DNA of 64,000 nt from the NCBI GenBank assembly GCA_004212075.1, contig RXIF01000002.1, positions 124,001 to 188,000 of the forward strand, read 5' to 3'. Positions 8,585 through 16,930 of the stretch are shown in pieces; the first letter of the stretch is position 1; each line of letters starts with the position of its first letter. The position numbers were made by a program, and so were the translations under genes. Below the pieces are notes generated by a model. It had not been told where the DNA came from. It searched no databases and worked only from the letters and a program-made list of their open reading frames with translations. The DNA comes from Candidatus Methanoliparum thermophilum. Lineage in GTDB: Archaea > Halobacteriota > Methanoliparia > Methanoliparales > Methanoliparaceae.

Positions 8585-8654
8585 TATAACAGCGGATAAA
8601 AGGCTTCGCCAAAATTGTCTTCGCCAACTTCTTTTATGCTAAGGACGTTATATG
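8585..8654 (+). repeat. attC-like recombination site C
   Basis: A 70-base site that begins TATAAC and ends GTTATATG, with arms GCGGATAAAAGG and CTTCTTTTATGC and inner CTTCGCC-type repeats. The left arm matches site B exactly; the right arm (ATGCTAAGGAC) is different, as expected of related but distinct cassette sites. It is preceded by GGTTGCTCCGCAACCTTGCC. A further dyad, AATTCGCTCGGCGAATT, follows at 8656-8672. Confidence 0.7.
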
Positions 8655-8784
8655 AAATTCGCTCGGCGAATTAACAAAGAATTTAAAAACTAACGAGATA
8701 ATACTATAATGAGGAGCTTGAAAATGGCAAAGAAAATATATATTAAACAGTTTTTGCATTTTATCCAATTAGAAAGTGATCAAG

Positions 8785-9336
8785 ATGAAGATTACAAAAC
8801 GGGAGATCGTCTTTGAAGGAAAACATTTAAGGCTTTTGAAGAAATATTTTAAACATTTGGGAAAAGAATATGTATGGGAGACAGTGGAGAGAAAAAATAT
8901 TTACAATAGCGGTGCAGTAGTAATCGTTGCTTTAACTAAAGAAAGAGAGCTAATTTTAGAAAAAAATTGGAGAGCTCCTTTAGAAAATTTTGTTATCCAA
9001 TTTCCTGCAGGTCTTACTGATATCGAAGGTGAAAGTGAGGAAGATACTGCCCGTAGAGAGCTTTTAGAGGAGACAGGCTATCGAGCAGAGGAACTTATCA
9101 ATATTATCTCGACACCACTATCTCCAGCTCTAACTCCTACCAGAGCCACCTATTTTTTTGCTCCAAGAGTAGAGTTTGTAGGAATAAGTAAGAAGGATAC
9201 TGCTGAGGTGATCGAGGTTTTGAAAGTCTCAGTTAATAAGATAGATGATTTTCTGATAAATCTCCCAAAAAATACTGAACTCGATCTTAGGGTTCCGGGT
9301 ATAATCTGGATTTTGGAGAAGAAAAAATTAATTTAG
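8785..9336 (+). CDS. Nudix hydrolase, ADP-ribose pyrophosphatase-like
   Basis: A protein of about 183 residues. A Nudix box is clear: AGLTDIEGESEEDTARREL followed by LEETGY. The REL.EETGY part with the metal-binding glutamates is intact, but there is one residue more than usual between the first glycine and the first glutamate. The layout resembles ADP-ribose or sugar-nucleotide pyrophosphatases. I chose ATG 8785 because GTGATC, matching the 16S 3' end, lies just before it; the same GTGATCAAG-ATG context precedes rpl2. A GTG at 8776 would add three residues. It converges on the MEMO gene. Confidence 0.85.
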   Translation: MKITKREIVFEGKHLRLLKKYFKHLGKEYVWETVERKNIYNSGAVVIVALTKERELILEKNWRAPLENFVIQFPAGLTDIEGESEEDTARRELLEETGYRAEELINIISTPLSPALTPTRATYFFAPRVEFVGISKKDTAEVIEVLKVSVNKIDDFLINLPKNTELDLRVPGIIWILEKKKLI

Positions 9337-9374
9337 AGATGATATGCCGCCTTTACCCTACCTTTGCTAAAGTA

Positions 9375-10202
9375 TCATATAACTATACTAGCATAACCAA
9401 CGACCTGCAATCTGTCGCCTGAAACATCTCCACTGGTAGAATATTTTAGAAATCGTCCTACTTTTGCACCAAATCTTTTAGATATATCCATTACAGTAGA
9501 AATACAACCGTATCCACATGCAGAGACGTTTTCTTCATATAAAACCTTATATAATCCAGGTACATCAAGATTTTCTATTTTATCTATCAATTTTTTATCT
9601 TTTTGATAAGCCACTTGTTCAGGCACATAATGAGAGAAATCGCTCGATGCAATAAACGTAATATTTTTGTTTAGTCCAGAAATAGCGTTTAAAATACTAT
9701 CCGCTACCTCTAACACTGTTTCTTGGTCTTGCATTCCTAATATTATCGGCACTATCTTAAAATTTCCGAATATATACTGTAAAAAAGGTAACTGTACCTC
9801 GATAGAATGCTCATAAATATGAGCAACCTCTGATCTATCAATAATAAGCGGTGGTATTTTCTTTATTATATCTAAATCTGGCTCTACTACTCCAAACGGT
9901 GTCCTCCATTTATCAGAGCTCACAGAGACCGGTGAACCCAACCCAGTATGGTTAGGACCAAACAAGATAAAAGTATCGGTATCTTTATTTAACCGCTCTA
10001 GCGCAGAATAAGTATACGCAGCCGTCTGGCCTGAATATATATATCCGGCATGAGGAGCAACACCACCATAAAGCTTATCTACCCCGTCTAATTTGGCATC
10101 AATAATTTTAGAATCTACGTTTGATAAAAAAGTAGATATCATATCTGCCAACTCATCCTTATTAGCAGGATAGAATTGATCCGCTACTGCTGGAGCTCTC
10201 AT
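9375..10202 (-). CDS. MEMO family protein
   Basis: A 275-residue MEMO1/AmmeMemoRadiSam family protein, related in fold to class III extradiol dioxygenases. Seen: ADQFYPA near the N-terminus, GGVAPHAGYIYSGQ (about residues 46-59), FGPNHTGLG, the EHSIEVQLPFLQ helix and SDFSHYVP, which carry the histidines lining the family's metal pocket. The ATG overlaps the rps2 stop by four bases, placing it at the 3' end of the S13-to-S2 group. A MEMO gene next to rps2 is a common archaeal arrangement. The biochemical role in archaea is unsettled. Confidence 0.9.
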   Translation of the reverse strand: MRAPAVADQFYPANKDELADMISTFLSNVDSKIIDAKLDGVDKLYGGVAPHAGYIYSGQTAAYTYSALERLNKDTDTFILFGPNHTGLGSPVSVSSDKWRTPFGVVEPDLDIIKKIPPLIIDRSEVAHIYEHSIEVQLPFLQYIFGNFKIVPIILGMQDQETVLEVADSILNAISGLNKNITFIASSDFSHYVPEQVAYQKDKKLIDKIENLDVPGLYKVLYEENVSACGYGCISTVMDISKRFGAKVGRFLKYSTSGDVSGDRLQVVGYASIVI

Positions 10203-10816
10203 ATCACAGCATCTTCGTATTCGAAGTCGGAAAGTTTGTAATCAAATTTGTCTATGCCTCTCTCCTTCAAGAGATTTTTGGATAGTAGATAATACACCAA
10301 TGCAAGAGCAGATTTTCCTTTGTTATTAGTAGGAATTACCAAATCGATATTTGATAAGTCATTATTTGTGTCACATAATGCAATAATAGGAATACCTATC
10401 TTCTTCGCTTCTTTAACCGCATTCTGGTCGGAAAAAGGATCGGTTACTATTAAAATATCCGGTTCGATATAATCAGACATAGAGAAGTTGGTAAGCGTTC
10501 CTGGAACAAACCGTCCTGTAATAGCTTTTGCATTTGTAGCTCTTGCAAACATCGCAACAGGTCTTTGTCCATATACTCTCATAGATACCGCCAATATTTT
10601 TGACGGGTCGTATCGTGCCAGTAACTTTGCAGCATCCTTTATCTTTTTATCGGTATAATGGACATCGATCAGGTATAAACCATCCGTTCTGACCTTATAA
10701 ACATATTTAACCATCTGTTTGGTCTTTTGCTGCGTACCAATATTCACAGCCGAGTTAAAATATTCCTCTATAGGAACGAGAAGCTCCTCTTCCACCATAC
10801 CATTACTTGAACTCAT
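10199..10816 (-). CDS. rps2: 30S ribosomal protein S2
   Basis: A 205-residue archaeal S2. Seen: an N-terminal IGTQQKTKQMVKYVYKVRTD, the RYDPSKILAVS strand, AITGRFVPGTLTN, and PDILIVTDPFSDQNAVKEA with IPIIALCDTNN, all standard S2 motifs. It sits downstream of tRNA-Pro and overlaps the MEMO start by four bases. Confidence 0.97.
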   Translation of the reverse strand: MSSSNGMVEEELLVPIEEYFNSAVNIGTQQKTKQMVKYVYKVRTDGLYLIDVHYTDKKIKDAAKLLARYDPSKILAVSMRVYGQRPVAMFARATNAKAITGRFVPGTLTNFSMSDYIEPDILIVTDPFSDQNAVKEAKKIGIPIIALCDTNNDLSNIDLVIPTNNKGKSALALVYYLLSKNLLKERGIDKFDYKLSDFEYEDAVI

Positions 10817-10843
10817 TTTTATCTCACCCTTGTTTATCTTACA

Positions 10844-10918
10844 TGGGGCCGCTGAGATTTGAACTCAGGTCACGGCGTCCCGAACGCCGAAGGATCGACC
10901 AGGCTACCCTACGACCCC
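10844..10918 (-). tRNA. tRNA-Pro (CGG)
   Basis: The reverse strand folds as a cloverleaf. The acceptor GGGGTCG pairs with CGGCCCC, with A as the discriminator base. The anticodon stem CGGCG/CGCCG encloses TTCGGGA, giving anticodon CGG. The T arm contains GTTCAAATC. No CCA is encoded. It lies between rpoN and rps2. Confidence 0.95.
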
Positions 10919-10964
10919 AATCATTATACATTATACACGGAATTTTATCATTCTGTTTTATCTG

Positions 10965-11150
10965 TCAATATTTAGATAAAAGATCTATCGTCTCTACATG
11001 AGAAAGAAAAATCCTTCTACAACAATATCTCTTTATGCCAAGATCGTCCAAAACATCTTTAGGTTTCTCACCTTTAGCTACTCTATCTTTATATTCTTCC
11101 CAATGCCGAGAGATTAAGCTTCCACACGTAAAACATCTGACTGGAAACAT
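10965..11150 (-). CDS. rpoN: RNA polymerase subunit N
   Basis: A 61-residue Rpb10 homologue. MFPVRCFTCG with CFTC near the start and GIKRYCCRRIFLSHV with the CC pair give the four zinc ligands of this family. In archaea rpoN usually follows rps9, as here. The usual rpoK is not found next to it. Confidence 0.98.
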   Translation of the reverse strand: MFPVRCFTCGSLISRHWEEYKDRVAKGEKPKDVLDDLGIKRYCCRRIFLSHVETIDLLSKY

Positions 11151-11161
11151 GATTCAACCAT

Positions 11162-11563
11162 TTATCTATACGACTTTTGCCTCTTGGCTCTTGCACCACG
11201 TCCACCAAACTTCTTCGTCTCCTTTTGCCTAGAGTCGTTAACCAAGAGAGAACGATCATACTTGTAGAGATACTCTTTAAGAGTATTATCTTCGGTCCAT
11301 TCTACTAATCCTCTTGCTATCGCTGTTCTAACTGCATCCGCCTGTCCTATAATTCCCCCACCAGAGACAACTACATCGATATCTACTCCATCTATAAAGT
11401 TTTTTGCAACTAATAGCGGCTCCAATATTTTATCTCTCACAATGACCGGCTCTATAATCTCTATCGGTTTTTTATTTACTCTAATTCTGCCTGTTCCTGC
11501 TCGGATAGTCGCTTTAGCTATCGCAGTTTTTCTTTTACCGCTAGTATTGACAATTTTATCCAT
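11162..11563 (-). CDS. rps9: 30S ribosomal protein S9
   Basis: A 133-residue protein with [14 protein letters not shown] at the start, [20 protein letters not shown] in the middle, and the basic C-terminal tail [12 protein letters not shown] that reaches the P-site tRNA. It follows rpl13 after 9 bases, the conserved L13-S9 pair. Confidence 0.98.
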   Translation of the reverse strand: MDKIVNTSGKRKTAIAKATIRAGTGRIRVNKKPIEIIEPVIVRDKILEPLLVAKNFIDGVDIDVVVSGGGIIGQADAVRTAIARGLVEWTEDNTLKEYLYKYDRSLLVNDSRQKETKKFGGRGARAKRQKSYR

Positions 11564-11572
11564 TATAACACC

Positions 11573-11986
11573 TCAAAATCTTGATCCTAATCTTCTTGAT
11601 ATATCCTCTAAATGAACATATTTGATCGTACTAAGGTTTGACAAAGATATAGCAGGCATAGTCTCATAATCATTTATACCGTTAGGTACACCAACATATA
11701 CCTTTAAACGTCTATATGCCTCTTTACCTCGTGCTTTTTTGAACGGTAACATGCCTCTTATAGTCCTTCTCAATATCTTATCAGGTCTTTTTGGAAAATA
11801 AGGCCCTTTTTCTGGACTTCCGCGAGTTTGTTTAGTCTTATACAACGAGGTTAAAAATCTCTTAGATCCGGTAATAACACATTTTTCACTATTAACAATG
11901 ATTATTTCCTCTCCATTCAATAACTTTTTTGCCACCTCGCTTGCCAATCTACCCATTATTAAATTAGATGCATCTATCACAGTCAT
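11573..11986 (-). CDS. rpl13: 50S ribosomal protein L13
   Basis: A 137-residue archaeal L13. Seen: VIDASNLIMGRLASEVAKKL and GPYFPKRPDKILRRTIRGML with the basic loop of the family. It lies between rpl18e and rps9 with short gaps. Confidence 0.98.
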   Translation of the reverse strand: MTVIDASNLIMGRLASEVAKKLLNGEEIIIVNSEKCVITGSKRFLTSLYKTKQTRGSPEKGPYFPKRPDKILRRTIRGMLPFKKARGKEAYRRLKVYVGVPNGINDYETMPAISLSNLSTIKYVHLEDISRRLGSRF

Positions 11987-11995
11987 TTATATACC

Positions 11996-12358
11996 TCATT
12001 GTATTATAACAACATTTGATCCTTTTGGACGTTCTTTAACAAGTTCATCTATAGTTAAGCATCTACCACCGGAATCTATAATCTTTTTGTATGCTGTCTT
12101 ACTAAAATTTATAGATGATACAGTTACAGGATGATCAATAGTTCCAGAACCAAGCACTTTACCTGGAACAAGGACTATTTTATCCTTATCAGCATATCTG
12201 TTTATCTTACCGATATTTACAGCTATCATTGATCTTGTTGGACTGTTTAATCTTTGTGCGACATCTTTCCAAATCTTTGCATTTTCTTCTCTCGATTTGG
12301 TTAACAACTTGTTGATCTGATCAATGATCAAAGGGTTGCTTTTTTTTCTAATTTTCAT
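11996..12358 (-). CDS. rpl18e: 50S ribosomal protein L18e
   Basis: An archaeal/eukaryotic L18e with KSNPLIIDQINKLL, PTRSMIAVNIGKINRYA, LVPGKVLGSG and FSKTAYKKIIDSGG. I prefer ATG 12358 (about 120 residues) over the upstream GTG at 12370, because AGGTGA including that GTG forms a good ribosome site eight bases before the ATG. It lies downstream of tRNA-Leu. Confidence 0.97.
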   Translation of the reverse strand: MKIRKKSNPLIIDQINKLLTKSREENAKIWKDVAQRLNSPTRSMIAVNIGKINRYADKDKIVLVPGKVLGSGTIDHPVTVSSINFSKTAYKKIIDSGGRCLTIDELVKERPKGSNVVIIQ

Positions 12359-12422
12359 AATCTCTTTCACCTACTATCTATTAACTAAATATTATTTTCT
12401 GCAAAATTATAACACGGATAAA

Positions 12423-12507
12423 TGCGGGGGAGGGGATTTGAACCCCCGAATTCCTCTGAAACAGGATCTTAAGTCCTGCGCCTTTGACCAATCTCGGCAA
12501 CCCCCGC
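12423..12507 (-). tRNA. tRNA-Leu (TAA)
   Basis: The reverse strand shows a GCGGGGG acceptor paired with CCCCCGC, a D arm, the anticodon stem CAGGA/TCCTG around CTTAAGA (anticodon TAA), a long variable arm typical of leucine tRNA, and a T arm with GTTCAAATC. No CCA is encoded. The first 39 bases overlap the 3' end of rpoD. Confidence 0.95.
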
Positions 12508-13275
12508 TTTAAGGTTTATCAGTTTATTCTCGATCACATCTACCGCAGTATTTACAATATCCTTAACGTTAATGCTTCCATCCGACTCTATATTAAATAT
12601 AAATTGGTATTCGTCCAAACTTACTCGTATCGCATCTATCGAACAGGTACGTTCACATAACCTACATAGATTACAATCTAGTATATTTTTTACTCTCAAT
12701 TCTTTGTCTATATATAATAAACCTTTAGGGCACTCTTTTATACAATCTCCACAAAGATCACAATTTATGATATCAATCTTTGCCACGTTTCTATAAGCAC
12801 AGATCGTAGTAGCCTGCCATTTAGCATGGTTTTTTCCGATACCTAATTTAGCAATAGCCTCACAGATTACTCTTTGTCCCTCATAAAGCTTAACAATAGG
12901 AATATCCTGATATGCAGGATTGACCGATGAATCGGTTGAGACTAAATCAGACGAATAAACCATTTTCGGACCTTCTGCACTCAAAGACAGGATCGTCTGA
13001 CACGAGCTACAACCTTCTCCGTTGCACTCACACTCATTAGGCATCTTAAAAAATTCCAAATCATCCGTCTTTAAGGGTATTAAACCGATTCTTGATGCCA
13101 ACATCTCGTTGTATAAGGATGAAGAATTGTCATAAATTCTTATAAAATCAACGGCCAATTTTGGAATTTCAGACATGGCAACCCTACGAATAGCGTTTAT
13201 AAACGCTGTCGAAACACCTTTTATCAAGAATTTACCGTTTGTATCTATATAATCCAATATCTCTACATGGATCAT
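12469..13275 (-). CDS. rpoD: RNA polymerase subunit D
   Basis: The 268-residue archaeal alpha-like subunit that nucleates polymerase assembly. Two ferredoxin-type 4Fe-4S motifs lie in the inserted domain: [12 protein letters not shown] (about residue 175) and [11 protein letters not shown] (about 200). Both keep all four cysteines, whereas some archaea lose one or both. The stop at 12469-12471 lies inside the tRNA-Leu gene, so the last residues ([13 protein letters not shown]) are translated from tRNA sequence. Its start overlaps the rps11 stop. Confidence 0.96.
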   Translation of the reverse strand: MIHVEILDYIDTNGKFLIKGVSTAFINAIRRVAMSEIPKLAVDFIRIYDNSSSLYNEMLASRIGLIPLKTDDLEFFKMPNECECNGEGCSSCQTILSLSAEGPKMVYSSDLVSTDSSVNPAYQDIPIVKLYEGQRVICEAIAKLGIGKNHAKWQATTICAYRNVAKIDIINCDLCGDCIKECPKGLLYIDKELRVKNILDCNLCRLCERTCSIDAIRVSLDEYQFIFNIESDGSINVKDIVNTAVDVIENKLINLKAGVAEIGQRRRT

Positions 13276-13661
13276 ATTCTTTTTCCTCTTCTGCCTCCTT
13301 TAGCTTTACATCCATCATGTGGGATCGGTGTTACATCCTCTATCCTACCTATCTTTAATCCGGATCTTGCAAGTGCTCTTATTGCAGACTGAGCACCAGC
13401 ACCAGGACTTTTAGATTTATTGCCGCCAGGCGCTCTAACTTCTATATCTAAACCAACAATACCTTTCTCTTTTACTATTTCAGCCGCCTTTAACGCTAAC
13501 TGCATTGCAGCATAAGGAGATCCTTCATTCCTGCTTGCTTTTACTACCATACCACCAGATACTCGTGCAAGTGTCTCTGCTCCAGTTATATCCGTAATAG
13601 TTACGATTGTATTATTGAGTGATGCATATATATGAGCTATACCCCATTTCTCTTTAGGCAT
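13272..13661 (-). CDS. rps11: 30S ribosomal protein S11
   Basis: A 129-residue protein with [20 protein letters not shown], the [14 protein letters not shown] helix and a C-terminal [19 protein letters not shown], the normal S11 end. It lies two bases after rps4 and overlaps rpoD by four bases; S13-S4-S11-RpoD is the conserved archaeal order. Confidence 0.98.
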   Translation of the reverse strand: MPKEKWGIAHIYASLNNTIVTITDITGAETLARVSGGMVVKASRNEGSPYAAMQLALKAAEIVKEKGIVGLDIEVRAPGGNKSKSPGAGAQSAIRALARSGLKIGRIEDVTPIPHDGCKAKGGRRGKRI

Positions 13662-13663
13662 TT

Positions 13664-14182
13664 TTATCCAACCTCTCTATGTTTAAAAGGAGAATTTTCT
13701 GCAAAAGAGATCGTATCTTCCTCATCTTTTCCTACCAAGTAACTAGGTGAGGATATCCTTCTACCATTAACCGCAATATGACCATGGACGATCAGCTGTC
13801 TTGCACCTTTTGGCGTAGATGCTAAACCTTTTGTATAGACAATAGTCTGAAGCCTTCTTTCAAGGAATTTTTTCACATCTAAAGAAAGGATCTCATCAAG
13901 AGGATCAATTCCTCCTTTTAAAATGCCATATCGTACCAATTTATTCACAATATCATTTTTTCTCTTATTTACAATCTCGTTCTCTGGATTTAACGCAAGT
14001 TCTGCCAAAATAGCCCGAGCCTCTCTTCGATACTTCCTTAATTCTTCTTCTACTCTCCATAGCTCTCTCTTGTTTCGCAAACCATACGTGCATACTATCT
14101 CTCTCTCAGATACAAGCCTGGATTTTTGCCACGGATGAATCGGTTTTTTATATAATTTTTTTAATCTTTTAGGCTCTCCCAT
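13664..14182 (-). CDS. rps4: 30S ribosomal protein S4
   Basis: A 172-residue archaeal S4. The N-terminus has [20 protein letters not shown]. The S4 RNA-binding domain has [20 protein letters not shown] followed by [20 protein letters not shown]. It lies between rps13 and rps11 with a 6-base and a 2-base gap. Confidence 0.98.
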   Translation of the reverse strand: MGEPKRLKKLYKKPIHPWQKSRLVSEREIVCTYGLRNKRELWRVEEELRKYRREARAILAELALNPENEIVNKRKNDIVNKLVRYGILKGGIDPLDEILSLDVKKFLERRLQTIVYTKGLASTPKGARQLIVHGHIAVNGRRISSPSYLVGKDEEDTISFAENSPFKHREVG

Positions 14183-14188
14183 CTAATA

Positions 14189-14641
14189 TCATACCCTCTT
14201 TTTCTTTACTCCAACTACGGTAGATGTACGTCCAGTAGATTTTGTTCTTTGACCTCTGACTTTATATCCTTTTTCATGACGAATTCCACGATAACTACGT
14301 ATCTTCCTTAATCTATTTATATCGTCTTTTATTGTAAGATCTAGATCAGTTCCAATAAGATGTAGATCGTCCCCGCTATAATAATCATTCCTCCTGTTTA
14401 AAAGCCATGAAGGGATATCCGGATCTTTGCCAAAATTTTCAACCTCTTTTTTCAACAGATCTATATCATTATCGGATAAACTGCCGAGCAGGGCATAAGG
14501 ATCAATATTAACCCTTGTTGCTATTATTTTTGCCATTTTTCTACCTATGCCTTTTATCCTAGATAACGCAATGAATACCTGTTTATTACCATTCAAATCG
14601 GTATTTGCTATCCTTACAAGATGTTTTATCTCATTCTCCAT
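14189..14641 (-). CDS. rps13: 30S ribosomal protein S13
   Basis: A 150-residue archaeal S13. HLVRIANTDLNGNKQVFIAL and RIKGIGRKMAKIIATRV give the H2TH helix; RKIRSYRGIRHEKGYKVRGQ followed by RTKSTGRT gives the basic C-terminus. It starts just after the tRNA-Ser gene with GGGAG upstream. The 14645-14725 spacer carries a doubled AT-rich unit (TTATATTACATTATTATT). Confidence 0.98.
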   Translation of the reverse strand: MENEIKHLVRIANTDLNGNKQVFIALSRIKGIGRKMAKIIATRVNIDPYALLGSLSDNDIDLLKKEVENFGKDPDIPSWLLNRRNDYYSGDDLHLIGTDLDLTIKDDINRLRKIRSYRGIRHEKGYKVRGQRTKSTGRTSTVVGVKKKRV

Positions 14642-14727
14642 TAATCTCCCTCAAACCTATCTTATGATTTTAATTTTTATATTAATATTACATTATTATT
14701 TATATTACATTATTATTTATATTTAGA

Positions 14728-14811
14728 CGCCGGGGAAGGGATTCGAACCCTTGCGTCCCGAAAGAGACACAAGCTCTCCAGGCTTGCGCCTTACCACTCA
14801 GCCACCCCGGC
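14728..14811 (-). tRNA. tRNA-Ser (GGA)
   Basis: The reverse strand folds with a GCCGGGG/CCCCGGC acceptor, G discriminator, anticodon stem CAAGC/GCTTG around CTGGAGA (anticodon GGA), a long variable arm, and a T arm with GTTCGAATC. No CCA is encoded. Its first 21 bases overlap the end of cbf5. Confidence 0.95.
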
Positions 14812-15714
14812 TTTTTTCCAACATTTAGGATAAGTATCTGGTTGCATAATAACCCGCTTTGTATCCGCTATGATCCCTTTGGTATAAGAAACATCCCGTT
14901 TTATATCTCGCTTTGATATAGCAAGAGCAACCGCTTCTTCTTTTTTTGTATACAATACTATAAGATCTCCTGCTGAGATATCGTTAGTGATACCATCATC
15001 CACAATCCCTGGTGCGGCTAAGTCTGCTCCATGACAGATAGCATCAACTGTAGAATCTTTTATATAAATTTTTGGTATATGTTTGAGTGCATCTTCGATA
15101 GGTAATATCTTTTCTCTTAAATATTTTTCCTCATCACACTCCTTCCACAAAAAATACGAATCTACAAGATCATGCATCGTAACGCTATCAGATTCTACGA
15201 ACGGTTCTGACAAAGTTCTTCTTAATTCATACATACTTGCACCTACATTCAAGAATTTTCCTATATCATGACATAGTACTCGTATATAGACTCCAGATTC
15301 ACATTTAACTTTGAAAAGTACGTCTTTATCCTCTATTTCTAATAAAACCAGCTTATAAATTCGCCTCTTCCTAGTTATTCTTTTAACCGCAGATTTAAGT
15401 GGTGGTTTTTGGTATATTATACCTTCAAATCTGGAAAATGCTTTTAAAAGCTTTTTTTGAGATACCTTTTTGTGCAGTTTCATCAAACAGACATATTCTT
15501 TATTGGATGACAACAAGAAAGGAGTTATCTTCGTTGCATCCTCCAAGAGTATAGGTAAGACCCCTGTAGCCTGTGGATCAAGGGTACCACCATGCCCTAC
15601 TTTGTTTAAATTAAAAATTTTTCGTATCCATGCACTCACTTCATGACTGGTAGGTCCAGGTGGCTTATCAAGGTTTATTACCCCCCTCTTTAAATACTCT
15701 TCGATCCTTACCAT
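14791..15714 (-). CDS. cbf5: tRNA/rRNA pseudouridine synthase Cbf5
   Basis: A 307-residue catalytic subunit of the H/ACA guide RNP, related to TruB. The substrate-binding N-terminus VINLDKPPGPTSHEVSAW is followed by GHGGTLDPQATGVLP with the catalytic aspartate (about residue 47). A C-terminal PUA domain starts near residue 220 (KDSTVDAICHGADLAAPGIV). The start overlaps the end of cmk by 47 bases, unusually long. The stop lies inside tRNA-Ser, so the last residues (AGVAEW) come from tRNA sequence. Confidence 0.95.
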   Translation of the reverse strand: MVRIEEYLKRGVINLDKPPGPTSHEVSAWIRKIFNLNKVGHGGTLDPQATGVLPILLEDATKITPFLLSSNKEYVCLMKLHKKVSQKKLLKAFSRFEGIIYQKPPLKSAVKRITRKRRIYKLVLLEIEDKDVLFKVKCESGVYIRVLCHDIGKFLNVGASMYELRRTLSEPFVESDSVTMHDLVDSYFLWKECDEEKYLREKILPIEDALKHIPKIYIKDSTVDAICHGADLAAPGIVDDGITNDISAGDLIVLYTKKEEAVALAISKRDIKRDVSYTKGIIADTKRVIMQPDTYPKCWKKAGVAEW

Positions 15715-16234
15715 TCTTCAGTCGCTCCAATCCCTTAAGTATTATCTCACTAACACCAACTACATCCCATCTTTCGGAATTAATAACAAGGTCATATATT
15801 GAAAGATCGTCTATATCAATATTATAAAATTTTTTATATCTCTCTTTCTCTATTCTTTCACGAGATATCGTTTCTTTTAAGATATCTTCATAATCTCTAT
15901 TCTCTCTTTCTATAATTCTTCTGATTCTTGTCTCTATCGATGATCGTAACCATATTTTAATATCTGCTTCTATCATCCAGCCGGATAACCTTCCTTCTAT
16001 AATACAATCTCTGTATTTATTAGATAATTCTACTTGTTGTTCATCTATCAAAGAATCGATCTTCCTATTTTTTTCTGCAAATAGGCTAAATTCCTCTAAC
16101 GTCATATTAGCTTCTTTTGCTAAATCTCTAAAGATACTACCGACAGAAATAACCTTAAATCCAATATTTTTTGCCAACTCTTTTGAAACAGATGTTTTCC
16201 CACTTCCAGCATGACCACTTATTGTTATCTTCAT
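15668..16234 (-). CDS. cmk: Cytidylate kinase
   Basis: A 188-residue archaeal-type CMP kinase. The P-loop is ISGHAGSGKTSVSKELA (about residues 4-20). VISVGSIFRDLA and CIIEGRLSGWM give the nucleotide-binding region, and the IWLRSSIETRIRRI segment is the lid. The archaeal superoperon normally has cmk between the DUF106 gene and cbf5, as here. Confidence 0.93.
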   Translation of the reverse strand: MKITISGHAGSGKTSVSKELAKNIGFKVISVGSIFRDLAKEANMTLEEFSLFAEKNRKIDSLIDEQQVELSNKYRDCIIEGRLSGWMIEADIKIWLRSSIETRIRRIIERENRDYEDILKETISRERIEKERYKKFYNIDIDDLSIYDLVINSERWDVVGVSEIILKGLERLKNGKDRRVFKEGGNKP

Positions 16235-16246
16235 TTTAAAAAAGAT

Positions 16247-16924
16247 TTAATCCTTGTTAGTAGATACTGAAGTGGTACTCATCCCTGTATTTAACAATTT
16301 GCTAAATACTTGGCCAAGGAATATAGAACATACTAGATACCATAGAAACCACCATTGAAGGCCCCAGAAGAGTGGATCAACCATCATTCTTTCTCCTACA
16401 AAAGGAAATATAAAAAGTGGCCCATTTACAACATCGGTGAAAGTACCAAAACCAAAAACACCGTAAATATCCTTCAAATATATATACAACCACATTATAA
16501 TCGGAATAGTTATTATCGAGATGTACCCCATCGGTTTTAACTGCTGCATCTGCATAGATGCACTATCTTGCATAAGTTTTCTGCTTTCCTCGTTAAGCTT
16601 TTCTATCCTTTTTTTATCACCTGCTAGTTGAGCTGCCCTAAATTCGCTTTGTAATTTCTTCATACGTTCTTGAGACTCTTTCATACTCCCCCAATCGATC
16701 GTATATTTTTGAATAATTGTTGTAATTAAACCCGTAACCAAAGATAAGATTAGTAATAATATATGAAGGTTATTTTCAGTTAAAACATTTGCTAATGGTC
16801 TAAAAATAAGATCTACTGGCATAGCTACTAAATCTCTGAAACCCTGCCCACCGATCATTACTCCAAAAAGCAATGCAAAACCAAGAACCAATAATATCTT
16901 ACCGATCAAATCCTTCCAATTCAT
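16247..16924 (-). CDS. EMC3/TMCO1 (DUF106) membrane insertase
   Basis: A 225-residue membrane protein. TM segments: about residues 8-27, 48-70 and 133-150, with a hydrophobic region near 188-207; a charged coiled coil (about 80-120: KESQERMKKLQSEFRAAQLA) lies between TM2 and TM3. This is the YidC/Oxa1-superfamily layout of archaeal DUF106 insertases. Position next to secY supports a role in inserting membrane proteins. The adk gene often found between secY and DUF106 is absent. Confidence 0.88.
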   Translation of the reverse strand: MNWKDLIGKILLVLGFALLFGVMIGGQGFRDLVAMPVDLIFRPLANVLTENNLHILLLILSLVTGLITTIIQKYTIDWGSMKESQERMKKLQSEFRAAQLAGDKKRIEKLNEESRKLMQDSASMQMQQLKPMGYISIITIPIIMWLYIYLKDIYGVFGFGTFTDVVNGPLFIFPFVGERMMVDPLFWGLQWWFLWYLVCSIFLGQVFSKLLNTGMSTTSVSTNKD

Positions 16925-16930
16925 TTTAAA

